A DNA stretch of 64,000 nt from Macrobrachium rosenbergii. Its lineage: Eukaryota > Arthropoda > Malacostraca > Decapoda > Palaemonidae. Positions 43,896 through 56,845 of the stretch are shown here, piece after piece; positions within the stretch are counted from its first letter, which is position 1, and each line of letters starts with the position of its first letter. The notes under the pieces are model-generated. The model did no database searches and had not been told where the DNA came from. It was given only the letters and a program-made list of their open reading frames with translations. The position numbers and the translations under genes were made by a program. Where the stretch lies: NCBI RefSeq assembly GCF_040412425.1, contig NC_089781.1, positions 52,602,227 to 52,666,226 of the forward strand, in the 5' to 3' direction.

Positions 43896-44384
43896 GTGAC
43901 CAACAGCCATTTTTTATGATAATTTGGTCCCCTTGACTGTAAGGTAATTGCTAGTGTAATGTCCCAGTATTGGCCATCCTGGAAATCAGTACCCATCCCA
44001 AGCTCAAGGTGGGGATGGCTGGTGCATCCTTGCCAAGCTTCTTTAGGATTGTCTGGTGTATGATGCCTGGGAATTGAGATGGTAGTGTCATATGATGCAA
44101 TACATTCTGGGTGCATTCATTTCATTGTGATTGGGACAGCGGGTGGTTTCAAAGCCAGGATATTCTTGATGAAATTGGGATGATTTACTGGTTAGTTTGT
44201 ATCGCATTGATAAGCTGTAGTTCAGTGATTTATATCTATGAAATATATTTGGTTTAATTTTTTGGGTGTGGAGATAATTTTTAGTGCTTCAATTATTTTG
44301 AGATTTAAGACACCTATAGTGTCATGCTTTGAAAAAATAACTCAGTTTATGATAGGTGTTGCATTATCATATTTTATCTTTTAG

Positions 44385-44542
44385 ATGTGGGCGACACAGA
44401 GGAGCACAAAGATTCTGGATTTGAGACACGTCTTGATGATACTTCAAACAATTTTGATAGGTCCAGTGAATTTTGCTTGGAATTAGTGAGCACAGATAGT
44501 AAGTTTGCTACTAAGTCAACCAACAATACCAGCAGAATCTGA
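44385..44542 (+). CDS. Possible terminal exon of an unknown host gene
   Basis: A pyrimidine-rich tract ends in TTTTAG at 44379-44384, followed by a frame of 51 complete codons to TGA at 44540-44542. The product starts VGDTEEHKDSGFETRLDD and is acidic and rich in Ser, Thr and Asp, as in a disordered C-terminus. Nothing upstream in the window supplies the preceding exon and no family is recognised. It may be chance. Confidence 0.22.
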
Positions 44543-45090
44543 GTACAGTAAGACAAATGTTGCCAGTTTATATGTCCCTTATAACTATAATGATAACTTA
44601 GTAAAAATTCAGGAACCAAGTATCAGGAAAGATACAGTACCATGATAATCAAGATTCCTGAGGCAGCGTTTTACATGAAAATGTAATGATCTCATGAATT
44701 TTGATGGGATTAGTGACTTGCAATTTCATGTTCTTGAAAGTCATTTAATGATTAGTACCAAGACACGTGTTGCCATGATCAGAATTAGTTTTTATTGTTA
44801 AGATAGGTGTTGTTCTAGAAATGTACTTCATCAAAACTAAGGAAAAGCTATGTTTTGGGTCATGTTAAGATTCATTAGTCAGTTTTTAATGTTTTCCTTC
44901 AGTTAATTTAATCATTTGTGAAGATACAAAACATATTTGATGAATAATGTACCTGGGAACCTTATATGCAAAATCATTCAAAGGGCAAAATGTGTAACTT
45001 GGGCCTGAAGAAAGTGATGGCACATTTAATTTAGGTAGCGTTAATTATTATTAGAATTTGTATGTGTATAAATATACTGTATATATATAC

Positions 45091-45091
45091 A

Positions 45092-45165
<74 letters not shown>
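45091..45165. repeat. (TA)n microsatellite
   Basis: A nearly uninterrupted TA repeat of about 36 units, preceded by an imperfect start (ATACTGTATATATATACAG, 45073-45091). Confidence 0.97.
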
Positions 45166-45171
<6 letters not shown>

Positions 45172-45397
45172 CTTTATTAAGGAATTATATTTATTGAGTT
45201 TTTTTTTGTGAAATTTATGTATATACAACAAATCTCTTTTTGTAATCTGATAAAACAATCTTTATTCCAAAACATGGTTGAAGATTTGCAATTTCACTTC
45301 TTTTGAGCTTCCTTTAAAGCTTATTTTATCAACTGATCAAATTTGCACCTAGGTTGGTTTGTTGATATCAGGTTGCATTTTCAGGAGTACTGGAATC

Positions 45398-45416
45398 TTT
45401 TTTTTTTTTTTTTTTT
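45398..45416. repeat. Poly(T) tract
   Basis: A run of about 19 T residues. It could mark the poly(A) of a minus-strand retrocopy, but no retrocopied sequence is recognised beside it. Confidence 0.8.
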
Positions 45417-47321
45417 GTAAAAGATACATCTGAAGAAATTTAAAAGGTGTAAAATTTGCCAAGAGATTATTCTCCTCTTTCGTTATCGACCTGAGTTTTG
45501 ACAAGTCTTATACATATTTTTGTTGTGGGTGATTTCTACTATTGTTGTGTGTGTGTGTGTTTGTGTACTTCTGTTTTACAGTAGAGCATATTTTTATTTT
45601 GTGAATGTGCAATAATCACACATGCCATATCAAATAATGTCGCCAGTTTGTTAGTGTAAAGGCAACCCAAATTTACTAGACTAAAGGTGCACTGAAGAGT
45701 TGTATGAAGTCTTAGAAATATTACCAATGTATATAGAATTATTGTTACTGCCACGTAATATTCCCATTTTCGTTAACAGTATAGGACCACAAACCTATAA
45801 TTATTATTATTCATATCAAGAGAACACATATTACTGTATTTTATGGATACCCTGATGTCTATTTAGGCTGACAGATGTGAATTATAACCAGTATTTGTCT
45901 TAAAAGTAGTCAGATATCAGCTAAGATATGCTACACCAATAAAGTTTTTTGTTTTTTAGTTGCTAAAGCTCCAATGGCATTGTTTCTGTCTGTACGTCAG
46001 GATCCCTCCTGCATTTTGGCAAATTTCACATTGTCTTGATATAATTTCTTGTCATCCGGAGGTAAGTATAAAGCCATGGAAACACTGGGAATTCCCTTAG
46101 CCACAAAGCAAAATTCCAGTCTGTTTCGCTAGCTTCAAGAAATTCTATCTCCTTATGATTGTGGGATTTCATTTCCAGAATGTGGAGAAGAGCCTTATAT
46201 TAGAATTATGATCTCTGTAGTCTTCAGTGATTTTGAAAGTAGATCTGATCCAGTCTTTTAGTTTAAACGTGGAAACGTGATGTACAGTATTGTAGTATAT
46301 ACTTGGCTGAACTATTTTTTTTAAGATCTCGGTCAGTGTTTTGTAGTGTTTCATCCCAGGGTTGTAGCTCATACCCCAATCATTTTTTATAGATAATAGC
46401 TGGTAGGCATGTATAATAATACTTTCTCATCTTACTCCAACTTTCCTTAATGTTTTTTAAATGCTGGATATTCAGTCCCCCCCACCCCATTAATACCAAG
46501 GGGCATCAGTAAATTCTACTTGACTATAACTTATCTCAAAAGCCTTTAGTAGTGTTATCTTTCAACTTTTGAAGGCCATTCCAAATATTTGTATTTGAGA
46601 AGCTGCTTTATGAGTTTTAAATTTGTTTTCATTCCCATATAGTACGACAGATTTCAGTAAACTTTCAGGTACCAAATCCTGGCTTGACTGTGATTGCCAG
46701 TGCTGATCAGGTGGCTACCCTTTGCTGAAGAGTTAATTTGTCTGTAATATCCTTTTAAATGGTCCAACATTTGTAAATTTCATTTATGTTTCACAGGTAA
46801 AATATCTATCTTCACAAGGGATCCCATCTTCCCTGCTATATTTTCACCACATGGTTTCTCAGGTTGTGTAGCTCTCAAAGCTGTGGCAAATGAGGTGACT
46901 TTCACTCAAAGTTGTTTCAACTACTTCACCAATTTTTAAACAGTAGTTCAGGACTTATTCCCATAGCTTAGAAAATTGAAAGTAAATTTTAGGAGTATAC
47001 ATGATGCTTATTTGTTGAGCAGAGATTGTTTGAAATATAATTTTATTTTGCATTGTGTTTCAGTTTTACCTTCAAACCATTTTTATAAGAACAGGAAGAA
47101 GGGAGAAGTTTGTTTTAAGAGAGATTCGGCTAGTTGGTCCCTGCAGTTGTTACAGCATAACTGTGAAGTCCCATTTGTGAGTACAGTCTCTCTTGGGAGG
47201 TGCAAAATCCGATACAACGATAAATGAAGAAGACCAGTTTCCTTTTTTTTTTTTATTGAAAACAGTTTTAGTGTCTCATTTAGGAGTAATCATAATTTCG
47301 GTCTGATTTTTGCGTCATAAA

Positions 47322-47940
47322 CAGAAGGGTAAAGGCAGGGAGAGTATAAGTTTGGATGGAGAAGAAATAAAGTTCAGATACTTAGGGCCTGTAGTAGAGG
47401 CTGGTGGAAGAATGGTTGAGGAAGTAAAACCTAGGATACAAGCAGGTTGGAACAATTAGAGAGCTGTCTCTGGAGCCCTTTGTGACAAAAGAGTGCCACT
47501 GAAACTAAAGGGAAAGTTCCATAAGGTAGTGGTAAGACCAGCTATGCTATATGGTACAGAAACGACAAGTATGGCAAAGACAGAGGAGAAGAAACTGAAA
47601 TAGCAGAGATGAGAATGTTAAGATGGATGTCTGGTGCAACTAGGAAGGATAGGATTAGGAATAAGTATGTAAGAAGGTCAACAAAGGTAGGTGAAATATC
47701 AAAGACAGTGCATGAATGGAGACTGAGATGGTACAGACATCTTCTGAGAAGGGAGCAAGACAATATTGTAAGACGTGCTATGGAGATGGAAGTGCAGGGT
47801 AGAAGATGAGGAAGACCAAGAAAGAGATGGAGAGATTGTGTGAGTGAAGACTTGAGAGACAAGGGACTTGACGAAGCAGAAGTGCACCACAGACGTAGAT
47901 GACAGTGGTTTATCCAAAACAGCGACCCTGTATAGAAGCA
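47322..47940 (+). pseudogene. RTE-type non-LTR retrotransposon, C-terminal ORF2 fragment
   Basis: It reads GRESISLDGEEIKFRYLG, VEAGGRMVEEVKPRIQAGW, a stop, AVSGALCDKRVPLKLKGK, VVRPAMLYGTET, then RMLRWMSGATRKDRIRN (open 47609-47809) and WRLRWYRHLLRRE, and after a stop RPRKRWRDCVSEDLRDKGLD. The FKYLG...MLYGxExW-like...RMLRWM...GHVxRR...GRPxxRW order is the characteristic end of RTE-clade ORF2 (family knowledge). The palm is missing, as expected for 5' truncation. Confidence 0.85.
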
Positions 47941-48919
47941 GGACTAAGCTGAGAAGATTTTAAAGCACATAACTTTTCTTTAGTTTTTCCTGTACAGAAT
48001 CGTGGTTACAGTACCTAACACCACCATGCCTTGGTTAACAGAGATATCAATTAAAGGACAGTTCAGTTAAAGGATGTGTAGTCTTAGGAAAAATTTCACT
48101 CTGGTATTGGACTTCTCTTCAGTTTTAAAGATGGACATTGTATGGAATTAGGTGCTGATGTGCGAAGTTCCCAGCTGAAACAGGGAGGAAGTGCTCAATT
48201 AACCCAAAAGTGTAGTTAAGTGTACAACTCTTCTGAACCATTTTGTGTTTCTTTTGTCTTATTCTAGTGCTAATACAGAGTAAGTTATCATGGTGCCTTA
48301 GAAGGTTATAGATAACAGTAAACTAGAAAGAAGATTACATAGAAAAACAAAGAGAATATTCCTAACTCATTAATAAAAGAAATGTGTGCTCATTGGGGGT
48401 GAATACGGAATTACCTTGAAAAAAAATCGCCTTAACAAAGCTGTAGCAATCCTTGTTATAAACCTGCTGAATGTCAATGCATTGTCTCATTTTAGGAACA
48501 TTTTAAAATGCAGGCAAAGCAAAAACAAAAATAATTGGATAGATATTGAGTGAGTCAGAAATGCAGCTAGTCTTAGAAGAAAGCAGCAGAAAGAGAGAAA
48601 AGAAACAGCCCCATTTTTATAGAAGGAGATCCCCTTCTAAACAGAATTTTTCGTAATCTTCACCTTCCTTGCCACCTACCACATCTGACATGAACCCTGC
48701 CAGTTACAAGTAAAGAGAACAAATCTGCATTTATTTCACCTGTTTACCTGGCTTATGTTCTTTCTTGTATATAGTTGATGTAAGCTAGGCTTGCTATATT
48801 CGAGTTCAAATGCTTGTATTTGTTGTATTTTTGGAGGTATGTAATGTAATTATCCAAATCCCATTTTTCCTGATGGAAAAATTCACTCCTTTTAAGGACA
48901 GATCGATCAAAGGACATAT
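47941..48919. other. DNA without recognised features
   Basis: No domain, RNA gene or repeat was recognised between the RTE fragment and A8. A 65-residue frame (48810-49007) runs into the A8 leader and is not supported. Confidence 0.5.
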
Positions 48920-49332
48920 GGAACCCCTCGATGTCGGATCACCTTGTCCCATATGCCATTATATATTTGTTTACATTAATTTTTGTGGAATTTTCCACCT
49001 TTACTAAATTTTATTGGACCTGTTAAATAGGAAAAGATACCATAGCTGGGATAGGTTTTATATCTGAAACTAAATAGTGGGAACTGTGGTAGGACCATCA
49101 ACTACCAGATAATGTTTGGACCTGAGAGACATCAAGCAGAACTATTCTTTAGGTCTGGACCATGGATTCCAGGGTACTGGTTCTAGGGATAGGACTCTCG
49201 GCATTCTATCCGGTTTGCCCATAACATGATTAGGGTGGGGATGATTGTATTCCGGTAATATTGTCAGTCCTAGCAAGCGGGTCTAGCTTACACTTGGGCC
49301 ACTCTAATCATGTTGTGCCATCCCCTGTGGGG
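48920..49332 (+). promoter_or_regulatory. Family A 5' leader, A8, with shortened 5' end
   Basis: It matches A5 but about 60 bases are missing after CACCTT near 48954, which removes the 3' half of the possible ribozyme. The first strand of P3 reads UCACC here, which would pair fully with the A5 partner GGUGA. The hairpin CCCC-TGT-GGGG (49322-49332) is kept. Confidence 0.6.
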
Positions 49333-49642
49333 TCACACAGATAACTACGATGAAAGCAAAGAAATTCACCCATCACCAATTATAGGCACCACAAGAAAAA
49401 CCAAGAAGGAACAACAAACTAAAGAACATGAAGACACATGTGGTTGTAGTAAATGCTTTGTAGCAATGTGCCACAAAAATAAAACTATAACTAAAGAAAG
49501 CCTAACCAACACGATAAGAAATTTCATGAGGTATAGGAATAAGGAAAAAACAAACATCAAATCTCATGAAGGAGGTTGCATGTGTATTGAACATTTAGAA
49601 TATTACAAAGAAAAACATATCAGTGTTGTAGATAATATTTAA
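49333..49642 (+). pseudogene. Family A ORF1 C-terminal module, A8 (rest deleted)
   Basis: It reads HEDTCGCSKCFVAMCHKNKT, then NTIRNFMRYRNKEKTN and GGCMCIEHLEYYKEKH. The Cys pattern C-x-C-x2-C-x4-C and later C-x-C is conserved with A5, so it may bind metal (inference). The knuckles are gone because of the deletion at 49332. Confidence 0.78.
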
Positions 49643-49837
49643 AAAAATCAAAATGAAAAAATTAAATCAAGATAGTAAAAATGTAACAGTCAACAAAAGT
49701 CAAAATAAAACAACAAAAAATTAATCAAGACCTACAAAAATACAAATTAACTTATAACAAATTAAAAAAAAATCAACTCAAATAATTTAGAGTAATTTGA
49801 CCACTCTCATATTACACCATTCAGTCGTTATATAATT

Positions 49838-50789
49838 CAGTGGAACATAAATGGATTATTAACGAGAATGCACTTAGGAGAAATCCAACGACTTACCAGG
49901 GAATACGAACCAATGATTATATGTATACAACACGTTGGAAAAACTTTTCCAAATATAGGTAAATATCTACTAGCCACAACATCAAAGGAAAATGAAAATA
50001 ACTTAGGAACCGTAATATATGTCCACAATAAAATGATATACGACAAAGTAGATATAGATTACGCTGAATTACAAATTTCAGCAATAACAGTGAAAATAGA
50101 AAATAATTTATTTGATATTAATAACTTATACAACCAGCCTAATAAAAAGTACGATTTAAACATATTACAGAAAATAATAAAAGATTGTAAGAATCCCATA
50201 TTAATTGTAGGGGATTTCAATGCACATAACCCAATATGGGACTGTAACAACATTACACCAGATAAAGATGGAGAAAAAATAGAAAACTTGATGAACACTA
50301 ATAATCTCTGTTGTCTGATTGACAACAAAGTAAATACGTACTGATCAAAACCCATGGAACATTTTCCTCAATAGATGTCACCCTTTGTTCAACAAATATT
50401 GTTGACAAACTAGACTGGAATGCTTGTGATGACTCCTATTCAAGTGATAATTTTCCCATAATAATATCTTTATTAAATAATAAACCGAAACCATACTCTC
50501 CACATTATAATATGCAAAAAGCAGATTGAGACATTTTTAACTTGCACACCAGAAATATACCGCCATATGATTATTTGAGAAATCCCAATGAGACAAACGA
50601 ATTCTTTGCATCTTTCATTAAAAAGGCGGCAGCAAAGCTATTCCTCATTCAAAACCCATAATAAAAAACATAAAGTTCCCTGGTGGTCAGATGATCTATC
50701 TGAATTAGTACGAGGAAAAACACTCTTTAGCAAGAAGGTTAGATACTCTAAACAGAAGATTCAATAAAATAAATAAATCAAAACCATTC
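49838..50789 (+). pseudogene. Family A ORF2 endonuclease and linker start, A8
   Basis: IQWNINGL begins at about 49838, and the frame is open 49868-50344. IICIQHVGKTFP (near 49917) again has His in place of the LQE Glu. LIVGDFNAHNPIWD (about 50203-50243) is intact. A stop follows at NTY (50342), then SSIDVTLCS and FPIIISLL in shifted frames. SDN replaces SDH before FPI (near 50446), so the catalytic His is lost. Confidence 0.82.
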
Positions 50790-52437
50790 TTGGAAGAAAA
50801 TATATTAAAAATGACAACTGTACTATTAGAAATAGATGCATTAAAACCTTTATATAATAAAATATCAGCTAAATTCAAGAAGGAAGCCATAAAAGGTAAA
50901 ATAATATCTTGGAGGCCCTATGTATCGGAAATAACAAGCGAAACATCCATTCAAAAGGTATGGGAAAATTTCCGAAAAATAAATGGAACAAACATTAGAC
51001 CACCCAGACTAGCTATATTAGACAATGGCAAAAAAATTTTAGATCCCTTCGAAATTAGTAACATACTTGGGGAAAGTTTTGCCAAAATAAGTAGTGACCA
51101 AAATTTGGACAAACATTTTAGAAAAATAAAGAATAAAGCAGAACCTATAATACTTAATTTTGAAACAAAGGAAGATATATATTATAATAAGAAATTCAAT
51201 ATGGATGAGCTGGAATATGCTCTCTTGAACAGCAATAAATCTGCTCCTGGAGGTGATGATATTTGCTTTGAAATGATCTGCCACCTAGCACCTTCGGCAA
51301 AATCATACTTGTTGAAACTTTACAATCATTTATGGCTCAGAAACTTGTTTCCAGATGAATGGCGAAATGCCATAGTAATTCCTATACCAAAGCCTGGAAG
51401 AGACCATAGTAATATGAACAATTATAGACCAATATCTTTAACAAGTTGTCTATGCAAGTTGTTGGAGAAAATGGTAAATGCACGACTTACATGGCACATA
51501 CGTGAAAATAAAATGTTAACTCCTTCCCAGTTTGGCTCACAACGTAATCGATCTACATTAGATTCTCTATCTAACTTGGAAGACCACATACGTAGAGGAT
51601 TTGAAAGAAAGCAAATTACAGTAGCTGTCTTTTTTGACATCCAAAAGGCATATAACACTACATGGAGGTATGCAATATTAAAAACATTACATAATAATAA
51701 CATACTAGCCATCTTCCTAAGTTTTTTAAAAACTTTATGAGTGGTCGCACTTTCCAAGTGAGAATAGATAATGTTTATTCCAAGACATTTCCACTTGAAA
51801 ATGGAGTTCCACAAGGGAGTGTCCTTAGTGGTACTCTGTTTACATTAGCAATTAATGATATCAGTAACATGCTACCGGTTGGAATTAAGAGTAACCTGTA
51901 AATGGATGATTTTGCCATATATACGGCATCACACATAAAGCATGCAGAACGAATGATTAATAAAACCATAATAAAAATAGATGAATTGACCTCATCTGTT
52001 GGCTTTAGGTTATCCATAGCAAAAACTCAAGCTGTCATGTTTTATAAAATAAAAAGTGGAAAAAAGGTGAAGAAATAGAATTGGAAATCAGAAACCATAA
52101 TATACCAATTAACCAAACTGCAAAATTTTTAGGATTAATATTTGATGCACACCTGAAGTGGAAAGCCCATATAACTTACATAAAATCAAAATGCAAAAGG
52201 GCGCTAAGTCTAATTAAAAAACTATCACACACAAATTGGGGAGCTGATAGACATACTCTTAACATACTGTATAAAGCAACAGTGTTATCAGTCATTGACT
52301 ACAGAAGTGAAATATATGGTTCAGCATCAGAAGCAGCACTGAAAATATTAGATCCAATTCACAATGAAGGACTAAGAATATGCACAGGAGCATTTAGATC
52401 CTCACCAGTCTCCTCAGTACAAGTCGAGAGTTCATAA
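50790..52437 (+). pseudogene. Family A ORF2 reverse transcriptase, A8
   Basis: The 316-residue open piece (50790-51740) spans linker, fingers and palm: NSNKSAPGGDDICFEMICH, LFPDEWRNAIVIPIPKPG, LTSCLCKLLEKMVNARLTWH, QFGSQRNRSTLDSLSN, and motif A AVFFDIQKAYNTTWRYAIL with its Asp. A frameshift near 51735 follows, then LENGVPQGSVLSGTLFTLAIN. Motif C keeps MDDFAIY, but its Tyr codon is a stop (TAA at 51900). The thumb continues to 52437. Confidence 0.85.
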
Positions 52438-53490
52438 CAATGAAAAGTGCATTAAGAATCAAGACAAGTGATTCACCAACAAAAAATCTATTTGATCTAA
52501 GGGATATATTTATAAACAATCATCCACCCCCTTTCCCAATCAGGGCTGATAGATTGTTTGAGTAACTGAACATAGATATACAAGTACCTTCAACAGTGAA
52601 GTAAACACCCCATTGGACTATGAATAAAATAAGGACTTGCACTCAGTTGAAATATTTATCAAAAAGTTCCTCATATACCCCAGAACACCATAGACAAAAA
52701 ACCATAGATCATATAAGACAAAAACATTCACATTACGCGATTTATACAGATGGGTCTATATCACAACATGGAGTAGGATATACAGCTATATCCCAGAGCA
52801 AGTCATATTAGTTATCTTTGCCTAATAATGCCTCAGTCTTCACAGCAGAGTTGTGTGCAATCGCATAGCCATCAAAATTATAAAACAAGTATCATTCAAT
52901 AATTTTGTTATTTTTAACGACTCAAGATGCGCTATAGAAGCCGTTCAGGGTTACTACTAAAAAAATAATATTGTACAGGAAATTAAATATGAACTCCACA
53001 AATTGTATAATAATGGAAAAAATATTGAAATATGTTGGATCCCTGCCCATGTAGGGATTCAAGGAAATGAGGAAGCTGATAAAGTAGCTAAAGAAGCAGT
53101 CCACATGGCAAGAGCAAATATAAAAATCCCAATAAGTGATTACATGAGAGATATAAAAACAATCATTATAAATAAATGGCAAAATATATGGAACGAGGAA
53201 CATATAAATAATAAATTGAAACAGATAAAATGCAGCGTTGGAAAGTGGAGCTCATCATGTCAGAGAGAGACACACACACAAGTAATTCTGACGCGTCTGC
53301 GAATAGGCCATACTCGTTTGACACATGGACACTTGATGAACAGTCCACATGACCCTCCTCCCGAATGTCCAGAATGCAAAGTGTTGATAACAGTCAAACG
53401 TGTTGTGCGACTGTCCAAAATATAATCAACAGCGAGTATCAGCCTCTGGAAATAAATCGATAGGGGAAATTTTTTGAGAATCTTGTACAT
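52438..53490 (+). pseudogene. Family A ORF2 RNase H and C-terminal motif, A8
   Basis: It reads HYAIYTDGSISQHGVGYTAIS (near 52735, first Asp), VFTAELCAI (near 52833, Glu), VIFNDSR (third acid, near 52910), then ICWIPAHVGIQGNEEADKVAKEA (split here: ICWIPAHVGIQG, NEEADKVAKEA) at 53030-53095 with the last Asp. The frame 53003-53425 runs on through RLRIGHTRLTHGHL to CPECKVLITVKR. The terminal Cys part is shifted. Confidence 0.82.
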
Positions 53491-53911
53491 TTTCAGTCAT
53501 CCCAATTTCAACTTTCATTAAGAAGTGCAACTTGATACACAAAATATAAAACCAAGTAAATAATGAAAAATAGAAGCCTATAGGGCGTTTAATGGAAAAA
53601 AAATTATGTAATTCTGAATTTTAATTTTAAATTTTTATGAAATTTTATTTTATTCTTTTTAATCTTTAATTTTTTTTTATGCATGGAAATGAGCGAATGT
53701 ATTTATTGTATACATCCGTTTCAGAGTGAAGCATGTTGGTTGTACAGTTTTTTCTTTTAAATTTCATTTTCATTTATTCATCATCATGCAAATGATTTGG
53801 TCCCAGTTCTAGGCCTGTGGTTTAGCCCTGGTATTTCATCCTATCTCATGGGCCAGCCTTATGAGAGCTGGATTAGTCAGTCAATGGTCTGGTTAAACTA
53901 TTTTAATAATA
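53491..53911 (+). other. Family A 3' untranslated region and TAA tail, A8
   Basis: It keeps the GATTTGGTCCCAGT and GTCTGGTTAAACTATTT blocks of the family. The tail is only TAATAATAATAC, followed immediately by the leader of A9. Confidence 0.72.
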
Positions 53912-54029
53912 ATACAATCCCCTGGGGTAGGGTAGGAGCGGACATTTGGGAGTCAGTTCTCACTCTGTGCCGTTGGTGGAAGAATAAACTCCATGAAAGG
54001 CTGATGATATCTTTTTAAGGTTTTCAGGT

Positions 54030-55770
54030 TTATTTTTTACTTAAATCTTTATGCTGAGTAATTTTAAAGGTTCACGTACCCCTGGGCCCTCTGATGGCAT
54101 TGTTCCAGCACAGATGACGACCGCTACTCCAGTACAGAGCAAATTCTCTGGATAATCCAAATAATCAAAATTGGAGTGGTATTAAACTTTAACACCTTAT
54201 AAACCCAAAACAGTAAATGAAGACATGACCTAACCTTTGACTCACACTTCGACTCCCTTGGGAGCAGAAGTCAAGGTTCCTACATGGAGGCTGACCAAAA
54301 TATTTCAGCTTGTACTGGAAAATTATGTATTAAATAGACATCCAAAAACAGATATGTCGCTTAGACAAATAAAGGAGAAAAACTTCAGTTTATAGAAGCC
54401 ACAACTAAAAGTCAGTCTGAAGACTATTTGTCTTTGAAAAATATAAACAATATTAACATAAAAGTGAAAAAACATATTATGAGCAGCTTTTAGGGTACCA
54501 TTGCACTTCCTGAAAACAACAACGAACCAGTCGATAAGAAAATGCTATTAGATTCTCTCAAAAAAATATACCCCAAGGTCCAAGATTGTGAGGTATATGT
54601 TGTACCAAGTAAAATAGAAATGAACAAATATTAGTAATAAGAAAAAATAAAATTTGAGGTGAAGATCTACCAAAAATAAAAATCTTAGGCCAAATAGAGT
54701 TAAGACCCCATGTCCCAAAACCACTACAGTGTCAAAATTGCAGTAAGTATGGACACACCAAAAAAAAAAAAATTGTTGTAATGAACCGGTATTCGCTTAT
54801 TGTGGATCTACTTAACATACCATACAGGGAAGTGCTGTGAACCTAATTGTGTAAACTGTGGGCAGAATCATCATGCAATCCAAAGAATGCATGTATTATA
54901 TACAATGGGACTTAAAAATACTACAAGAATGAACGGGGATGTCTATAAAAGAGGCTAAGTTGAATTGAAAGTGAGAGGAATACAAGACCCATCTAAGAAA
55001 CATACATATTCTTCAATAAAAAGAGCAAATAAAGAAACAAAACGCAAACAGATAGAAGTAACAGAGCACAGAAAAGTAAATCTCAAGAAGAAATTAGTAA
55101 TTTAGAAATAAAAACTAAAATGGTAAAGAATAAAGAAACAGGTAATAAATGAGATGGATAATATTTATCCAGTTCATTTGAAACATTAATGAAAATAGAA
55201 ACACGGGAGGATGCTACTACTGAAGTGACAGAGGAGGGTCGTGACGGACTGGAAATTAAAGATAAAAAAATGCCTTTGGAGAGAACACCACCCAAAACGA
55301 AGAAACCAACTATTATTAGAGAAACATCAGTTAAACCAAACATAAAGGAGATGAAAAGGGAACAAAACAAACTAAGAATATACCTCTATCTTCCTAAAAC
55401 AATAGTTAAACCTATGAAGGCAGATGTCAAAAACACTGAAGGAGTGAAAGAAGAAGAGATTACTCCTTCTCCAGTAACTGGTACAAGAGCAAATGAAAGA
55501 AGAAATATACATGATAATACATGGATGTAATGATTGTTTTTATTGAATTAAGGCACAACAACAAAAGATAACAAAAGATGGTTTAACAAACATTATAAGA
55601 AATTTTATCAAATATAGGAAAAAAGAAACGACAAATTTGAGTACCCATGAAAAAGGTTGCATGTGCATTGAGCACTTAATTTATAATAAAGAAAACCAAA
55701 TGAATGCCGTGAGAAAATTATTAGAAAAAATCCAAATAGATAATACAAAAAATCAGAGTAAAACTCGACT
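54030..55770 (+). pseudogene. Family A ORF1, A9, broken
   Basis: The N-terminal PGPSDG block is near 54080. The knuckle region is at about 54720-54900 (CQNCSKYGHTKKK, CVNCGQNHHA in mixed frames), and a lysine- and glutamate-rich tail is open at 55189-55530. The last module (RNFIKYRKKETTNLST, GCMCIEH) is at 55590-55680, with the first Cys cluster lost. Confidence 0.78.
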
Positions 55771-55799
55771 GCTATAACAAAATATTTTCAATACCTGTA

Positions 55800-56845
55800 T
55801 TATACAATGGAACGTACATGGTCTACAGACCAGATTGCACCTGGGAGAAATACAACGATTACTAAAAGAATACGAACCAATGATAATATGTTTACAGTAT
55901 GCCAACAAAACAATATCAACAATAGCATATACATCTAGAGAGGAAAGGAAATTTAGGTACTGCTGTATATGTACATAACAAAGCATGTTATGACAAAGTA
56001 CCTGTAAACTTTACTGATCTGCAAATATCGAGTATTAAGATACGAATAAAAAAACGATAATTATGTAATTTATAATTTAGACAACCAACCTAATGAAAAT
56101 TATGACTCTGACAAACTTAAAGATTTACTTAATAATGGCAATAATAGTAGGTGATTTTAATGCTCATAACCCGATGTGGGACTGTAATTGTACAGACTCA
56201 AATAGAGCAGGAAGTAAAACAGAAGAATTCATAGATTCAAATGACATGTGCTGTATAAATGATAACGAAATCAGCACATATTTTTCTAAAACATATGGAA
56301 CATTTATCTCGATCGACTTAACTCTATGTACAATAAACATAGTGGACAGATTGGATCGGAATACAGTTGATGACTTTCATACAAGTGACCATTTCCTAAT
56401 ATTAATTTCATTATTACAAAATAATTCCACCAAGCATGTCAATCAATATAACATTATAAAGCAGATTGGGAGCAATATGAATTCCACACTAACAATATCC
56501 CTCCATTTGAATATCATTTAAAGGCCATAATGAAACTAATAAATTTTTGCTGATTTCATTAAAAATCCTGCTGATAAAGCAATACTCAAAATCCAAATCT
56601 CATCCAACTAAACACAAGTCCTATGTGGGTCTGAAAACTAACAGAATTAATAAAAATAAAACACCAAATTTGAAGACGATTGGGTCATCTGAATAGAAAG
56701 CTTAGTAAAATAAACAAAACAGTACCAATATCAGAAGGAACTTTACAAAAATATGAATTTATTATTATTAGAAATTGATACATTAAAACCTCTATAGAAC
56801 AAAATATCTGCAAAATTTAAAAGAAATAATTCCAGGAAGAATCAG
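55800..56845 (+). pseudogene. Family A ORF2 endonuclease and linker, A9, broken
   Basis: WNVHGLQTRLHLGE starts near 55810. ICLQYANKT (near 55886) has Tyr where other A copies have His. IIVGDFNAHNPMWD (about 56140-56180) lies in the 142-residue frame 56093-56521, which also holds the FISIDLTLC and HTSDHFLILISLL strands. About 15 bp are missing before GDFN (the KEPT segment). Confidence 0.8.

Larger units (their letters stand above)
43896..47321. other. Mostly unique DNA, possible intron and 3' region of a host gene
   Basis: No transposon domain or long frame was recognised. It contains a (TA)n microsatellite, a T tract and one possible terminal exon (separate entries). An AATAAA word at about 45938 could be a polyadenylation signal for that exon. 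The rest shows nothing I can name. Confidence 0.5.
48920..53911 (+). mobile_element. Family A copy A8, nearly full length but lacking most of ORF1
   Basis: It begins with GGAACCCCTCG, close to the A5 start GGCCCCCTCA, so the 5' end is probably original. The leader jumps at about 49332 into the last ORF1 module, losing some 1.5 kb. ORF2 and the 3' end follow, and a short TAA tail ends at 53911, where A9 starts at once. ORF2 is the best kept of the family A copies. Confidence 0.87.

Noticed and set aside
45073..45165. TA-rich palindromic stretch as a possible replication origin or attachment region
   Set aside because: Ordinary (TA)n microsatellite; nothing else supports such a role.
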